A DNA stretch of 20,989 nt. It comes from a virus. The stretch covers positions 1 to 20,989 of the IMG/VR virus record IMGVR_UViG_3300004369_000642; one strand, 5' to 3'. Of this stretch, positions 1 through 7,971 are shown in pieces (positions within the stretch are counted from its first letter, which is position 1; every line of letters starts with the position of its first letter). The notes under the pieces were generated by a model that worked only from the letters and a program-made list of their open reading frames with translations, was not told the origin of the DNA and ran no database searches. A program made the translations under genes and the position numbers.

Positions 1-1
1 A

Positions 2-637
2 TTAAACGTACCGACACTACCAAACTCTGCTTCGATTGAAGCATCGAAGGATAAGATGTATGCTAACCAGATTCTGGCACAAGCAGGACTTCCTATCCCC
101 AAGACAATGCTTACGAGGTTTCCTTGTAACCCAGAATTGGTTGAGAAGCAAGTAGGATTTCCATGTGTAATTAAAGTTGTCACTGGATCACATGGAGCAG
201 GAGTTTACTTGTGTGAAACTCCAAAACAATTTGAAGATCTATCAGAACTTATTTCTTCACTGGACTTTAAGAACTCCATGATTGTTCAGGAGTACATCAA
301 ACACTCCGAAGGAAGAGATCTGCGAGTCATTGTCATCGGTGGTAGAGTTGTTGGTGCCATGCAACGCACCTCTACCGATGGATCATTCAAAGCCAATATT
401 TCCCGTGGAGGTCAAGGGGAAGCATACGATGTTGACGACGAAATGGAAATGCTTGCTATTCAGGTTGCAAAAGTTCTCGATCTTGATATTGCTGGTGTTG
501 ATTTATTATTTCATCCTGACGGATATAGAATATGCGAGGCAAATTCATCACCAGGATTCAAGGGGTTTGAAGCAGCGTTAGGGATTAACATCCCGCAGAA
601 GGTATTCGACTATGCAAAACTTAGATCTAATATATAA
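2..637 (+). CDS. RimK-type ATP-grasp ligase, 5' end outside window
   Basis: The frame is open from base 2, and the residues before the first internal ATG (base 56) already match the family (an SIEASKDKM-like stretch equivalent to RimK's DKM region). The gene is therefore cut by the window edge and base 56 is not its start. The visible 211 residues cover the ATP-grasp catalytic core of RimK, which adds glutamate to a protein C-terminus (ribosomal protein S6 in E. coli) or to related carboxylates, using ATP. Visible marks are a VIKVVTGSHGAGV nucleotide-binding loop, the IVQEYIK segment, the arginine-rich RDLRVIVIGG strand, and the metal-binding CEANSSPGF motif near the C-terminus. The N-terminal domain lies upstream. 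Ligase type is sure; the substrate is unknown. It is an accessory gene, plausibly host-derived, next to a nuclease gene 19 bases downstream. Confidence 0.9.
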   Translation, partial: LNVPTLPNSASIEASKDKMYANQILAQAGLPIPKTMLTRFPCNPELVEKQVGFPCVIKVVTGSHGAGVYLCETPKQFEDLSELISSLDFKNSMIVQEYIKHSEGRDLRVIVIGGRVVGAMQRTSTDGSFKANISRGGQGEAYDVDDEMEMLAIQVAKVLDLDIAGVDLLFHPDGYRICEANSSPGFKGFEAALGINIPQKVFDYAKLRSNI

Positions 638-656
638 AATAGACGATTAATCAATT

Positions 657-1115
657 ATGGGTGCTATGTTGCCACCAAGTCGGAAGAGTTGTTACAATTT
701 TAGAGTAACTAGTATAGATAGAGTGCTCGACGGCGATACGATCGATGTCACGATTGATCTCGGTTTTGATCTTTATAAAAAAGAAAGAGTTAGAGTTGCT
801 GGTGTTGACACCCCAGAGAAACGCACCAAAGATGATGAAGAAAAAGCACTCGGATATGACGCAACACACTGGCTTGAAGAGCGACTTAAAGGCGCTATTG
901 AAGGGGATGACGATCTCGTTATCCGCACTGAGCTTGTTGGTGGCGTTGGAAAGTATGGGCGTCTTCTCGGCTGGCTCTACGTCGGAGACGCCGAGTTGTC
1001 CCTCAACGAACAAATGATCGAAGAGGGGTATGCTTGGTCATATGATGGTGGAACCAAGAAGAAAGACTTTGAGGAACTCAGAGAAATTCGAAGAGCAAAA
1101 GGCACATTGGTATAA
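657..1115 (+). CDS. Staphylococcal-nuclease-like (thermonuclease) protein
   Basis: A 152-residue SNase-fold nuclease. The three catalytic blocks are visible: DGDTIDV (calcium-binding aspartate), RVRVAGVDTPEK (catalytic Arg and the Glu of the DTPE motif) and KYGRLLGWLYV (second catalytic Arg). Family members cut DNA and RNA with calcium. No signal peptide or membrane segment is seen, so it should act inside the infected cell, for example in host nucleic-acid breakdown or genome processing (inference). There is no clear Shine-Dalgarno before ATG 657; an in-frame ATG at 666 is an equally possible start and removes three residues. The stop codon overlaps the next ATG by one base, so the downstream small ORF is probably translationally coupled. 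Confidence 0.88.
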   Translation: MGAMLPPSRKSCYNFRVTSIDRVLDGDTIDVTIDLGFDLYKKERVRVAGVDTPEKRTKDDEEKALGYDATHWLEERLKGAIEGDDDLVIRTELVGGVGKYGRLLGWLYVGDAELSLNEQMIEEGYAWSYDGGTKKKDFEELREIRRAKGTLV

Positions 1116-1279
1116 TGAAAATCGTCAATATTGAATTGGGTAAAGACTTACAAGATGAGTATGAATATTGGTTAACAGCAAAGGAATCACTCGGTATTGA
1201 AAGATCTATTAACAATTTTTTATACTACATAGATCAGTATGGGACATTTAAAAATCCCAAAATTCCGAGTGATGAATAA
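1115..1279 (+). CDS. Small protein of unknown function (54 aa)
   Basis: The ATG overlaps the nuclease stop codon by one base (TAATG), and its own stop overlaps the next ATG by one base. This tight packing is the main reason to believe it is a gene. The product (starts MKIVNIELG, ends KIPSDE) is mixed charged and aromatic with no membrane segment or cysteines. I recognise no family. It lies where T4 carries the small terminase gene 16, but it is far shorter than gp16 (about 160 residues) and I see no gp16 signature, so I do not assign that role. Confidence 0.6.
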   Translation: MKIVNIELGKDLQDEYEYWLTAKESLGIERSINNFLYYIDQYGTFKNPKIPSDE

Positions 1280-1374
1280 TGGTACATTTATTAGTTTTTG
1301 GTTTTGTCTTTTTACTTTGTTGGGCAATGGAATCAACCTGGCCAACTGGTACAAAAGGAATTAAAAGGTATTGA
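1279..1374 (+). CDS. Tiny membrane protein candidate (31 aa)
   Basis: An ORF whose ATG overlaps the preceding stop by one base and which ends two bases before the terminase ATG, filling the gap exactly. Residues 2-18 (VHLLVFGFVFLLCWAME) form one hydrophobic helix, long enough to span a membrane, followed by a short positively charged tail ending KGIKRY. This is consistent with a small inner-membrane protein. No family is recognised. The AAAAGG near 1363-1368 inside its 3' end is probably the ribosome binding site of the terminase gene. Confidence 0.5.
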   Translation: MVHLLVFGFVFLLCWAMESTWPTGTKGIKRY

Positions 1375-1376
1375 TT

Positions 1377-3026
1377 ATGAATACGGCTGATAGCATTTAT
1401 CTTGGTAATCCGAATCTAAAAAAAGCAAATACTCCGATTGAATTTACAGAGGAACAAGTTATCGAGTTTCTCAAATGTAAAGATGATCCAGTTTATTTTG
1501 CTAAAAATTACATCAAAATCGTTTCTCTGGATGAAGGTCTAGTTCCTTTTAGCATGTACGATTTCCAAGAGGATATGGTGCAAAGATTCCACGAGAATAG
1601 ATTTAATATTGCAAAACTTCCAAGACAGACAGGAAAATCAACCACTGTTATTTCTTATCTATTGCATTATATTATTTTTAATGATAATGTAAACATTGGT
1701 ATTCTTGCAAACAAACTATCTACCTCTAGGGAACTCTTGGGTAGACTTCAACTTGCTTATGAAAATTTACCAAGATGGATGCAACATGGCATTTTATCTT
1801 GGAACAAAGGTAATGTAGAATTAGAAAATGGATCTAAAATTCTTGCCGCATCAACATCGAGTTCAGCAGTCCGAGGGATGTCATTCAACATCATCTTCTT
1901 GGACGAATTTGCGTTCGTTCCAACTCATATCGCTGAACAATTTTTCTCGTCTGTATATCCCACTATCTCGTCTGGTAAATCAACGAAAGTAATTATCATT
2001 TCCACCCCAAATGGGATGAACATGTTCTACAAGTTATGGCATGATGCCGAACTTGGAAGGAATGAGTATAAAACTACAGAAGTTCATTGGTCTCAGGTTC
2101 CTGGTAGAGATGCCGCTTGGAAGGAACAGACAATTAAAAACACTTCTGAAAGACAGTTCACGCAAGAATTTGAGTGTGAATTTTTGGGATCGGTTGACAC
2201 ATTGATCACACCATCAAAATTAAAAACGATGGTGTATGAAGAACCAATCGAGTCAAGCAATGGACTCCAGATATATGAAAAAGTTAAAAAAGATCATACT
2301 TATTTAATGACAGTTGACGTTTCTAGAGGCGTCAGCAATGACTATTCAGCTTTTACACTTATTGATATTACAACAATACCTTATAAGGTTGTTGGTAAAT
2401 ACAAAAATAATCAAATAAAACCCATTATTTTTCCAAACATTATAAACCAAGTTGCTATAAATTACAACCATGCATTTGTGATGGTTGAAGTAAATGATAT
2501 TGGTGGTCAGGTTGCAGATATTATGCAGTTTGATTTGGAATATGATAACTTACTAATGTGTGCGATGCGAGGGCGTGCCGGTCAATTAGTCGGACAGGGT
2601 TTTTCACACAAGTCACAGTTGGGCGTGAAAATGACATCTACAGTCAAAAAGACTGGTTGTTCCAATTTAAAAGCACTCATTGAAGATGATAAATTGTTGA
2701 TAAATGATTATGACATTATTTCAGAACTAACAACATTCATCCAAAAGAAGCAGTCTTTTGAAGCAGAGGAAGGGTGTAACGATGACTTAGCGATGTGTCT
2801 GGTTATTTTTGCTTGGTTGGCTACATCGGACTATTTCAAAGAACTGACATCAGACGATGTTAGAAAAAGAATTTTTGAAGATCAAAGAGAATCTATAGAA
2901 GAAGATATGGCACCATTTGGATTTATTAATGATGGTTTTGAAGAAGACACTTTTATAGATAATAGTGGTGATGTTTGGAAAGTTGATGAATACGGTGATA
3001 GATCTTTTATGTGGGACTATCGATGA
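1377..3026 (+). CDS. 17: Large terminase subunit gp17 (packaging ATPase/nuclease)
   Basis: The motor that pumps phage DNA into the prohead through the portal and cuts the concatemer. With ATG 1377 it has 549 residues (T4 gp17: 610). The ATPase domain has the Walker A-like LPRQTGKST at residues 81-89, Walker B IIFLDE at 172-177, and the coupling motif STPNG at 209-213. The C-terminal RNase H-fold nuclease has its first metal-binding Asp in the TVDVSRG segment near residue 313, with acidic residues later (VMVEVND; EGCNDDLAM). The frame extends two codons upstream to a TTG at 1371. ATG 1377 is preferred because AAAAGG sits 8 bases before it and it clears the upstream stop. The 3' end overlaps the next gene by ATGA. 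Confidence 0.97.
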   Translation: MNTADSIYLGNPNLKKANTPIEFTEEQVIEFLKCKDDPVYFAKNYIKIVSLDEGLVPFSMYDFQEDMVQRFHENRFNIAKLPRQTGKSTTVISYLLHYIIFNDNVNIGILANKLSTSRELLGRLQLAYENLPRWMQHGILSWNKGNVELENGSKILAASTSSSAVRGMSFNIIFLDEFAFVPTHIAEQFFSSVYPTISSGKSTKVIIISTPNGMNMFYKLWHDAELGRNEYKTTEVHWSQVPGRDAAWKEQTIKNTSERQFTQEFECEFLGSVDTLITPSKLKTMVYEEPIESSNGLQIYEKVKKDHTYLMTVDVSRGVSNDYSAFTLIDITTIPYKVVGKYKNNQIKPIIFPNIINQVAINYNHAFVMVEVNDIGGQVADIMQFDLEYDNLLMCAMRGRAGQLVGQGFSHKSQLGVKMTSTVKKTGCSNLKALIEDDKLLINDYDIISELTTFIQKKQSFEAEEGCNDDLAMCLVIFAWLATSDYFKELTSDDVRKRIFEDQRESIEEDMAPFGFINDGFEEDTFIDNSGDVWKVDEYGDRSFMWDYR

Positions 3027-3253
3027 ATCTAGAAGAAGAGTTTGAATTAGAACATCTAATATTTAAAGAAAGACGTTGTAGGTCTTGCAAGAAAATAAAA
3101 GATTTACTGTCAGACTTTTATTTGACCAGAAAGGATCGGGGTAAGTATCCCTCTTCATATTCTTATGAGTGTAAGGCTTGTACTATCAGAAGAATAACAG
3201 TTAGTAGAACTACAAATAGAATCTTCGATAGATGGGAATATCCTGACTGGTAG
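3023..3253 (+). CDS. Small zinc-ribbon-like protein (76 aa)
   Basis: The start is taken at ATG 3023, which overlaps the terminase stop as ATGA; a GTG four codons earlier is in frame but less likely. Two CxxC pairs, RRCRSCKK and YECKACTI, are separated by about 33 residues containing SDFYLTRKDRGKYPSS. This layout is common in small phage zinc-ribbon or treble-clef proteins and resembles the zinc-binding half of HNH/endonuclease VII-type proteins. No catalytic HNH residues are visible, so a DNA- or RNA-binding helper is more likely than a nuclease (inference). It may be made together with gp17 by translational coupling. Confidence 0.75.
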   Translation: MNLEEEFELEHLIFKERRCRSCKKIKDLLSDFYLTRKDRGKYPSSYSYECKACTIRRITVSRTTNRIFDRWEYPDW

Positions 3254-3293
3254 TGTGTTCATGCACAGTTTCCCCACTGAAAAAATGCCTAAT

Positions 3294-3301
3294 AATAAAT
3301 A
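3294..3301 (+). promoter_or_regulatory. Late promoter box before gp18 (AATAAATA)
   Basis: Close match to the T4 late box TATAAATA read by gp55-loaded RNA polymerase. By T4 spacing, transcription would start near 3307, giving a leader of about 29 bases to the gp18 ATG at 3336. Confidence 0.75.
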
Positions 3302-3305
3302 GTTT

Positions 3306-3321
3306 TGAGAAATAAATCTCA
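3306..3321 (+). other. Leader hairpin of tail sheath mRNA
   Basis: TGAGA / TCTCA inverted repeat with an AATAAA loop, lying between the late promoter box and the AGAGGA ribosome binding site (3323-3328). It would sit at the extreme 5' end of the transcript starting near 3307 and could protect the mRNA end. The stem is only five base pairs, so function is uncertain. Confidence 0.4.
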
Positions 3322-3335
3322 TAGAGGATATAAAC

Positions 3336-5603
3336 ATGGCGTTTGCTTCACCAGGAGTAAGTATCAAAGAGGTTGATCTAACAGCAACCGTTAATGTCTC
3401 AGACCAAAACATTGGTGTGGTCGCTATCGCTGCAGATAAGGGCCCTACCGATGAAGTAACTTATGTTTCCAGTGAGAGAGAACTTGTAGAAATTTTTGGA
3501 GCTCCTACTCCAGAAAATTATGAGTCTTGGTTTGCCGCTGCTACTATTATTCAGTATGGCGGTATCGCAGCAGTAATCAGACCAGCCGGCGGTGAGCCAG
3601 GTTCTTCTGCTGATTTGGCTCTGAGAACAGCTAACGTTGGTACGACTAATACCACTAGTACTTCACTTCTAATTAACAATCAATCGGACTACGAAGAGAA
3701 TTACATTTCTACAACAGCATTTGCTTTTGCTGGTAGATATGGTGGTTCTTTCCACAATGGAATTAAAGTTTCCATGGTTGACGTTGGTGCTCACCAACGT
3801 GTAACCGTTACTCCAGCTGCAACTTCTGTTCTTGCAGTTGACGGAGAAACCAATCTTGCTGCAGATAATACCAGAACTCTAAGTTCTTCTTTTGATATTA
3901 CAGTTGCTGGTGGTTCTTCCACTACTTCTGCAGTATTTACAGTTGCTATCGATGGTCTTGGTGCTGCTACAGTTACAGTCAAGTCTCCTGGTGTTGGATA
4001 CGTTGACGGTGAAACACTAACTCTACCTAGAGCAGGTGCTTACGAGGGTGCTACAGACATCACTGTCGATGTTGATGGCGTCGGTGCAGTTCTTCTGGGT
4101 GCAGGTTCTTACATTAAGTGGGGAACTTCTGAGGGAACTGTATACTCCAATGATAGTGTAGATTCTTACGACGTTACACTGTGGGATACCACAAAGAGAC
4201 TTGTAGTTAATGCTGTACTTCTAGATGATTCTGGTTCTACTGTTGCTACGGTAACAGCAATCGAATCTAACGATGTATATTCCACCAAAGAATATGCTTC
4301 TGGTAAAAAGTGGGTTTCTATTGCACCACAACCAGGAACTTCTCCATTCGTTGCTCAACGTGGTGGTAAGTTTGACGAGTTCCACATCGCTCTTGTAGAT
4401 ACTCTGGGTAATGTAACTGGTAATCCAGGAACTCTAATCGAGACCTTTACTTATCTTTCCAAAGCATCTGATGCTAAGAGCACAGAAGGTGATGTTAAGT
4501 TCTGGAAAAAGATCTTAGAACTAGGTTCCCAGTATGTCTATGGTGGTGACCCCACACTCACACAACCTTCTGATCTAACTGCAGTTGAGAACGCTTCTGG
4601 TGTTGCTTCCTCCGCAGCAATTGGAAATACATCTGCAAACTCTGTATTCCCACTGTTTGATAGTGTTCTTTCTAAGACTCTACAAAGTGGTGCAAATTAT
4701 AATTGGGTTGGTGCTGCTTCTTCGATTCAAGCACAAGTTGAAGCATCTTATGACATCGTTCTTGACCCAGAAGAATTTGGTGATATCGACTTCCTGGTTC
4801 CTGGTAAGATTACCGCAGCCGGTGCTGACAAACTGATCACCATTGCTGAATCCAGAAGAGATTGTATCGCAGTCGTTTCTCCTCTAAGATCCGACGTTAT
4901 TAACTCGAATACTTCTACCAAGAAGACTGATTCAATCGTTGACTTCTTCAACGAGCGTGGAAGTTCTTCCTATGCAATTTTTGATTCTGGTTACAAGTAC
5001 ATGTACGATAAGTACAATGATACTTACCGTTATGTTCCTTGTGCTGCTGACGTTGCAGGACTTTGCATCAATACAACAATTAACTCCGAAACATGGTTCT
5101 CCCCTGCTGGTTACAACAGAGGTAACCTAAGAAATGCAACTAAACTTGCATATTCTCCAAAACAGGCAGAAAGAGACAGACTCTATACCGCAAGAGTTAA
5201 TCCAATCGTCGCTTTCCCTGGTCAGGGTATTGTTCTATTCGGTGACAAGACTGGTCTTGCTTCTCCTTCCGCTTTCGACAGAATCAACGTTCGTCGTTTG
5301 TTCATCGAACTTGAAAAGAACATCGCCAGATTCTCGAAGTTCCAACTCTTCGAAATCAACGATGAAATCACAAGATCCGCTTTCAAGGGTGCAGTTGATC
5401 CTTATCTGAGAAACGTTCAGGGAAGAAGAGGTCTTTATGACTTCCTCGTTGTCTGCGACAATACAAACAACACTCCTGATGTCATTGACCGCAACGAATT
5501 CCAAGCAGAGATTTACATCAAACCTGCAAGGTCGATCAACTTCATTACGATCACTTTCGTTGCCACTAGAACGGGTGTTTCTTTCAATGAATTAATTGGT
5601 TGA
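3336..5603 (+). CDS. 18: Tail sheath protein gp18
   Basis: Contractile sheath subunit surrounding the tail tube. It has 755 residues against 659 in T4, in the longer range seen in cyanophages. The N-terminus (MAFASPGVSIKEVD, then IGVVAIAADKGP) and the C-terminal part (GRRGLYDFLVVCDNTNNTP, ending FVATRTGVSFNELIG) are classic sheath signatures. The middle is variable; residues about 188-248 are a Ser/Thr/Gly-rich beta-type insert with a GVGYVDGETL motif, suggesting a surface domain on the outside of the sheath. It is preceded by its own late promoter box and by AGAGGA, 7 bases before the ATG. Confidence 0.96.
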   Translation: MAFASPGVSIKEVDLTATVNVSDQNIGVVAIAADKGPTDEVTYVSSERELVEIFGAPTPENYESWFAAATIIQYGGIAAVIRPAGGEPGSSADLALRTANVGTTNTTSTSLLINNQSDYEENYISTTAFAFAGRYGGSFHNGIKVSMVDVGAHQRVTVTPAATSVLAVDGETNLAADNTRTLSSSFDITVAGGSSTTSAVFTVAIDGLGAATVTVKSPGVGYVDGETLTLPRAGAYEGATDITVDVDGVGAVLLGAGSYIKWGTSEGTVYSNDSVDSYDVTLWDTTKRLVVNAVLLDDSGSTVATVTAIESNDVYSTKEYASGKKWVSIAPQPGTSPFVAQRGGKFDEFHIALVDTLGNVTGNPGTLIETFTYLSKASDAKSTEGDVKFWKKILELGSQYVYGGDPTLTQPSDLTAVENASGVASSAAIGNTSANSVFPLFDSVLSKTLQSGANYNWVGAASSIQAQVEASYDIVLDPEEFGDIDFLVPGKITAAGADKLITIAESRRDCIAVVSPLRSDVINSNTSTKKTDSIVDFFNERGSSSYAIFDSGYKYMYDKYNDTYRYVPCAADVAGLCINTTINSETWFSPAGYNRGNLRNATKLAYSPKQAERDRLYTARVNPIVAFPGQGIVLFGDKTGLASPSAFDRINVRRLFIELEKNIARFSKFQLFEINDEITRSAFKGAVDPYLRNVQGRRGLYDFLVVCDNTNNTPDVIDRNEFQAEIYIKPARSINFITITFVATRTGVSFNELIG

Positions 5604-5607
5604 TTTT

Positions 5608-5615
5608 ACTAAATA
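5608..5615 (+). promoter_or_regulatory. Late promoter box before gp19 (ACTAAATA)
   Basis: CTAAATA variant of the late box. Expected start of transcription is near 5621, right at the GGAG ribosome binding site (5622-5625), so the predicted leader to ATG 5637 is only about 16 bases. Confidence 0.65.
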
Positions 5616-5636
5616 ACACACGGAGATTAGAAGAAA

Positions 5637-6269
5637 ATGGCAAAAGGCATTACAGAGTTTAAATCAAAACTAACTAGAGGGGGCGCACGCCCCAATCTAT
5701 TCCTGGTACGTCTCAACTTCCCAAACCTTGGTGGAGTTGTTGACATCGGGCAAGATTCTTCCAAAGCGGCAACAGAAACTTCTGAATTTCTAGTCAAGAC
5801 TGCACAAATTCCTGCATCTACACTAGGAGTTATCGAAGTTCCTTACAGAGGTAGAATGTTGAAAGTTGCTGGAGACAGAACTTTCGAACCATGGTCGGTA
5901 ACTGTTATCAACGATGGTGACTTCAATATCCGTAAGGCATTTGAAAAGTGGTCCCGTGGTATCAACGCTCATACAGAAAACGTTGCCCAATTGGGTTACG
6001 GTGCTGATGGCGGTGAGACCTATTGCAGAGACATGACTGTTTATCAACTCAGTCGTGATGGTATTCTTCCTTCCAAAACACCAAGCAACATTGAAGCTCC
6101 TGGTGTTGATGGAATGGATGTTATCCGTGCTTATCGTTTCTACGATGCATGGCCATCTGCAATTTCTGCGATCGATCTCTCTTACGAGTCGAACGACCAG
6201 ATTGAAGAATTCACAATTGAGTTCCAGTACAACTTCTTCGAAGTAACAAAAAACTCTCTTCAGGGTTGA
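5637..6269 (+). CDS. 19: Tail tube protein gp19
   Basis: Forms the inner tail tube through which DNA passes. It has 210 residues against 163 in T4 and is similar in length to cyanophage versions. The gene follows gp18 directly and precedes the portal gene, as in T4. Family-type segments include RPNLFLVRLNFP near the N-terminus, FLVKTAQIPASTLGVIEVPYRGR (residues about 50-72, the typical tube-protein motif of targets and path to the beta-barrel) and a C-terminal IEFQYNFFEV strand. GGAG lies 11 bases before the ATG. Confidence 0.95.
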   Translation: MAKGITEFKSKLTRGGARPNLFLVRLNFPNLGGVVDIGQDSSKAATETSEFLVKTAQIPASTLGVIEVPYRGRMLKVAGDRTFEPWSVTVINDGDFNIRKAFEKWSRGINAHTENVAQLGYGADGGETYCRDMTVYQLSRDGILPSKTPSNIEAPGVDGMDVIRAYRFYDAWPSAISAIDLSYESNDQIEEFTIEFQYNFFEVTKNSLQG

Positions 6270-6277
6270 TATAAATA
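6270..6277 (+). promoter_or_regulatory. Late promoter box before gp20 (TATAAATA)
   Basis: An exact copy of the T4 late consensus TATAAATA directly after the gp19 stop. The predicted start of transcription is near 6283, about 25 bases before the portal ATG. Confidence 0.8.
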
Positions 6278-6304
6278 GTGGTGATACGAAAATAACACTA
6301 CTAT
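6275..6304 (+). other. Hairpin overlapping gp20 late promoter and leader
   Basis: ATAGTGGTG (6275-6283) can pair with CACTACTAT (6296-6304): nine pairs including one G-U, with a 12-base loop. Its 3' arm ends three bases before the gp20 start codon at 6308. The 5' arm lies in the promoter box and upstream of the predicted start of transcription, so only read-through RNA from upstream could fold it. Confidence 0.5.
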
Positions 6305-6307
6305 AAC

Positions 6308-7939
6308 ATGGCTCAACTGTTTGGATTCTCAATAGAGGAAAGAAAAAAGCAGGGGAAGGTGTATTCCCCTGCCCCACCAGATAGTGATGACGGCACCTCA
6401 GCAGTAGCTGCAGGTGCCTATTTTGGTCAGTATCTAGATTTGGATGGCGTAGGTAGATTTAATAACGAGTTTGAATTTATCCGTAAATACAGAGAAGTTG
6501 CTCTCCACCCAGAATGTGATTCTGCAATTGATGACATCATCAATGAATCTATTAGTAGTGATTTAGATTATGCTCCCGTAGAAATTGAACTTTCTAATCT
6601 TCCAGCAAGTGAAAGGATTAAGAAAGCAATCAGAGAAGAATTTAAGCATATCATTAGACTTCTAGATTTTGATAAGAAGTCTCACCAAATTTTCCGTCGT
6701 TGGTATATCGACGGTAGACTATTTTACCACAAACTAATTGATTTTGAAAAACCAGAAGAAGGCATTAAAGAACTAAGATACATTGATGCCCTCAAAATCA
6801 AGAAAGTTAGAGAAGTTAAAAAAGAAAAACAAAGAGGAACCGAGTTAGAATCTGGTGTAAGACTAGACTACGGTGATACTTTAGATTATTACATTTATTT
6901 CCCCAAAGGTTATAAAGGTAGTGACAACCAAGGAATTAAAATTGCCGAAGATGCAATTTCTTATGTTCCTTCTGGTGTAATGGATCATAACCGTAATATG
7001 GTTTTATCCTATCTACACAAAGCAATTAAATCTGTCAATCAACTAAGAATGATTGAAGACTCTCTCGTTATTTACAGAATTTCGAGAGCACCAGAACGTA
7101 GAATTTTCTATATTGATGTTGGTAATCTACCAAAGATGAAAGCGGAACAATATCTCCGCGAAGTTATGAGTCGTTATCGTAACAAACTTGTTTACGATTC
7201 TGCGACTGGTGAAATGAGAGATGATCGCAAGCACATGAGTATGCTTGAAGATTTTTGGTTGCCACGTAGAGAAGGTGGACGTGGTACAGAAATCACTACA
7301 CTTCCTGGTGGACAAAATCTAGGTGAACTAGAAGATGTTAAGTATTTCCAGAAAAAACTTTACAAGTCTCTGAATATTCCACTCTCAAGATTGGAACAGG
7401 AATCTTCTTTTACGATCGGTCGTTCCAATGAGATTACCCGCGACGAATTAAAATTTGCTAAATTTGTTGGTCGTCTCCGTAAGCGTTTTTCAGAGTTATT
7501 CCATGATATCCTGAAAACTCAACTTATCCTTAAGGGTATCATTTCCCCAGAAGATTGGGAAGAACTGAAAGAAGATATTCAATACGATTTTATCTTCGAC
7601 AACCATTTCACAGAACTAAAGGAAATGGAAATGTTGACGGAACGTATGAATGCTGTCAACTTATGTGAACCATTCTTAGGTAAGTATTTTTCTGTTGATT
7701 ATGTCCGCAGACAAATTCTAAAACAGACTGAAGATCAAATTGAAGAAATTGATTCTCAGATCGAAAAAGAAAAACAGTTAGGAATTATCCAAGATCCAAT
7801 GGCAGCAATGGATCAAATGGGTGGTGAGGAAATGCCGGCTGAGGGTGGAGAAGCTCCTCCCGAAGGTGGTGGCGGAGATTTAGATTCCGCATTTTCATCT
7901 ATGATCTCCCCAGGCGACTACGGTAAAGGAGATATTTGA
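6308..7939 (+). CDS. 20: Portal vertex protein gp20
   Basis: Dodecameric ring at one capsid vertex: nucleates prohead assembly, docks the terminase and later joins the tail. It has 543 residues (T4 gp20: 524). Recognised from YREVALHPECDSAIDDIINE, then RRWYIDGRLFYHKLID, the DSLVIYRISRAPERRIFYIDVGNLP block and the SRLEQESSFTIGRSNEITRDE region, all typical of myovirus portals. The last 50 residues are rich in Gly, Glu and Pro (GGEEMPAEGGEAPPEGGGG), a flexible tail. No Shine-Dalgarno is visible before the ATG; the leader is short and overlaps a possible hairpin. Confidence 0.96.
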   Translation: MAQLFGFSIEERKKQGKVYSPAPPDSDDGTSAVAAGAYFGQYLDLDGVGRFNNEFEFIRKYREVALHPECDSAIDDIINESISSDLDYAPVEIELSNLPASERIKKAIREEFKHIIRLLDFDKKSHQIFRRWYIDGRLFYHKLIDFEKPEEGIKELRYIDALKIKKVREVKKEKQRGTELESGVRLDYGDTLDYYIYFPKGYKGSDNQGIKIAEDAISYVPSGVMDHNRNMVLSYLHKAIKSVNQLRMIEDSLVIYRISRAPERRIFYIDVGNLPKMKAEQYLREVMSRYRNKLVYDSATGEMRDDRKHMSMLEDFWLPRREGGRGTEITTLPGGQNLGELEDVKYFQKKLYKSLNIPLSRLEQESSFTIGRSNEITRDELKFAKFVGRLRKRFSELFHDILKTQLILKGIISPEDWEELKEDIQYDFIFDNHFTELKEMEMLTERMNAVNLCEPFLGKYFSVDYVRRQILKQTEDQIEEIDSQIEKEKQLGIIQDPMAAMDQMGGEEMPAEGGEAPPEGGGGDLDSAFSSMISPGDYGKGDI

Positions 7940-7945
7940 TAAATA
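7938..7945 (+). promoter_or_regulatory. Late promoter box before gp67-like gene (GATAAATA)
   Basis: ATAAATA overlapping the end of gp20 (TGATAAATA; the TGA is the gp20 stop). Predicted start near 7951, with a leader of about 21 bases to ATG 7972. No clear Shine-Dalgarno follows. Confidence 0.75.
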
Positions 7946-7971
7946 ATAGATGTAACACATAATATTTTAGT

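Noticed and set aside
56-58. ATG as start of the RimK-like gene
   Set aside because: The frame continues open upstream to the window edge with family-like residues, so the gene is partial.
605-633. Possible promoter TTCGAC-N17-TAATAT before the nuclease gene
   Set aside because: The -35 matches the consensus poorly; the A/T-rich -10 alone is not evidence.
3254-3267. TGTG/CACA inverted repeat after the zinc-ribbon gene
   Set aside because: Only four base pairs and no T tract; no support as a terminator or operator.
5823-6377. 184-codon minus-strand frame across gp19 and the gp20 start
   Set aside because: Opposite a solid tail tube gene; Cys/Ile/Phe-rich shadow translation without family features.
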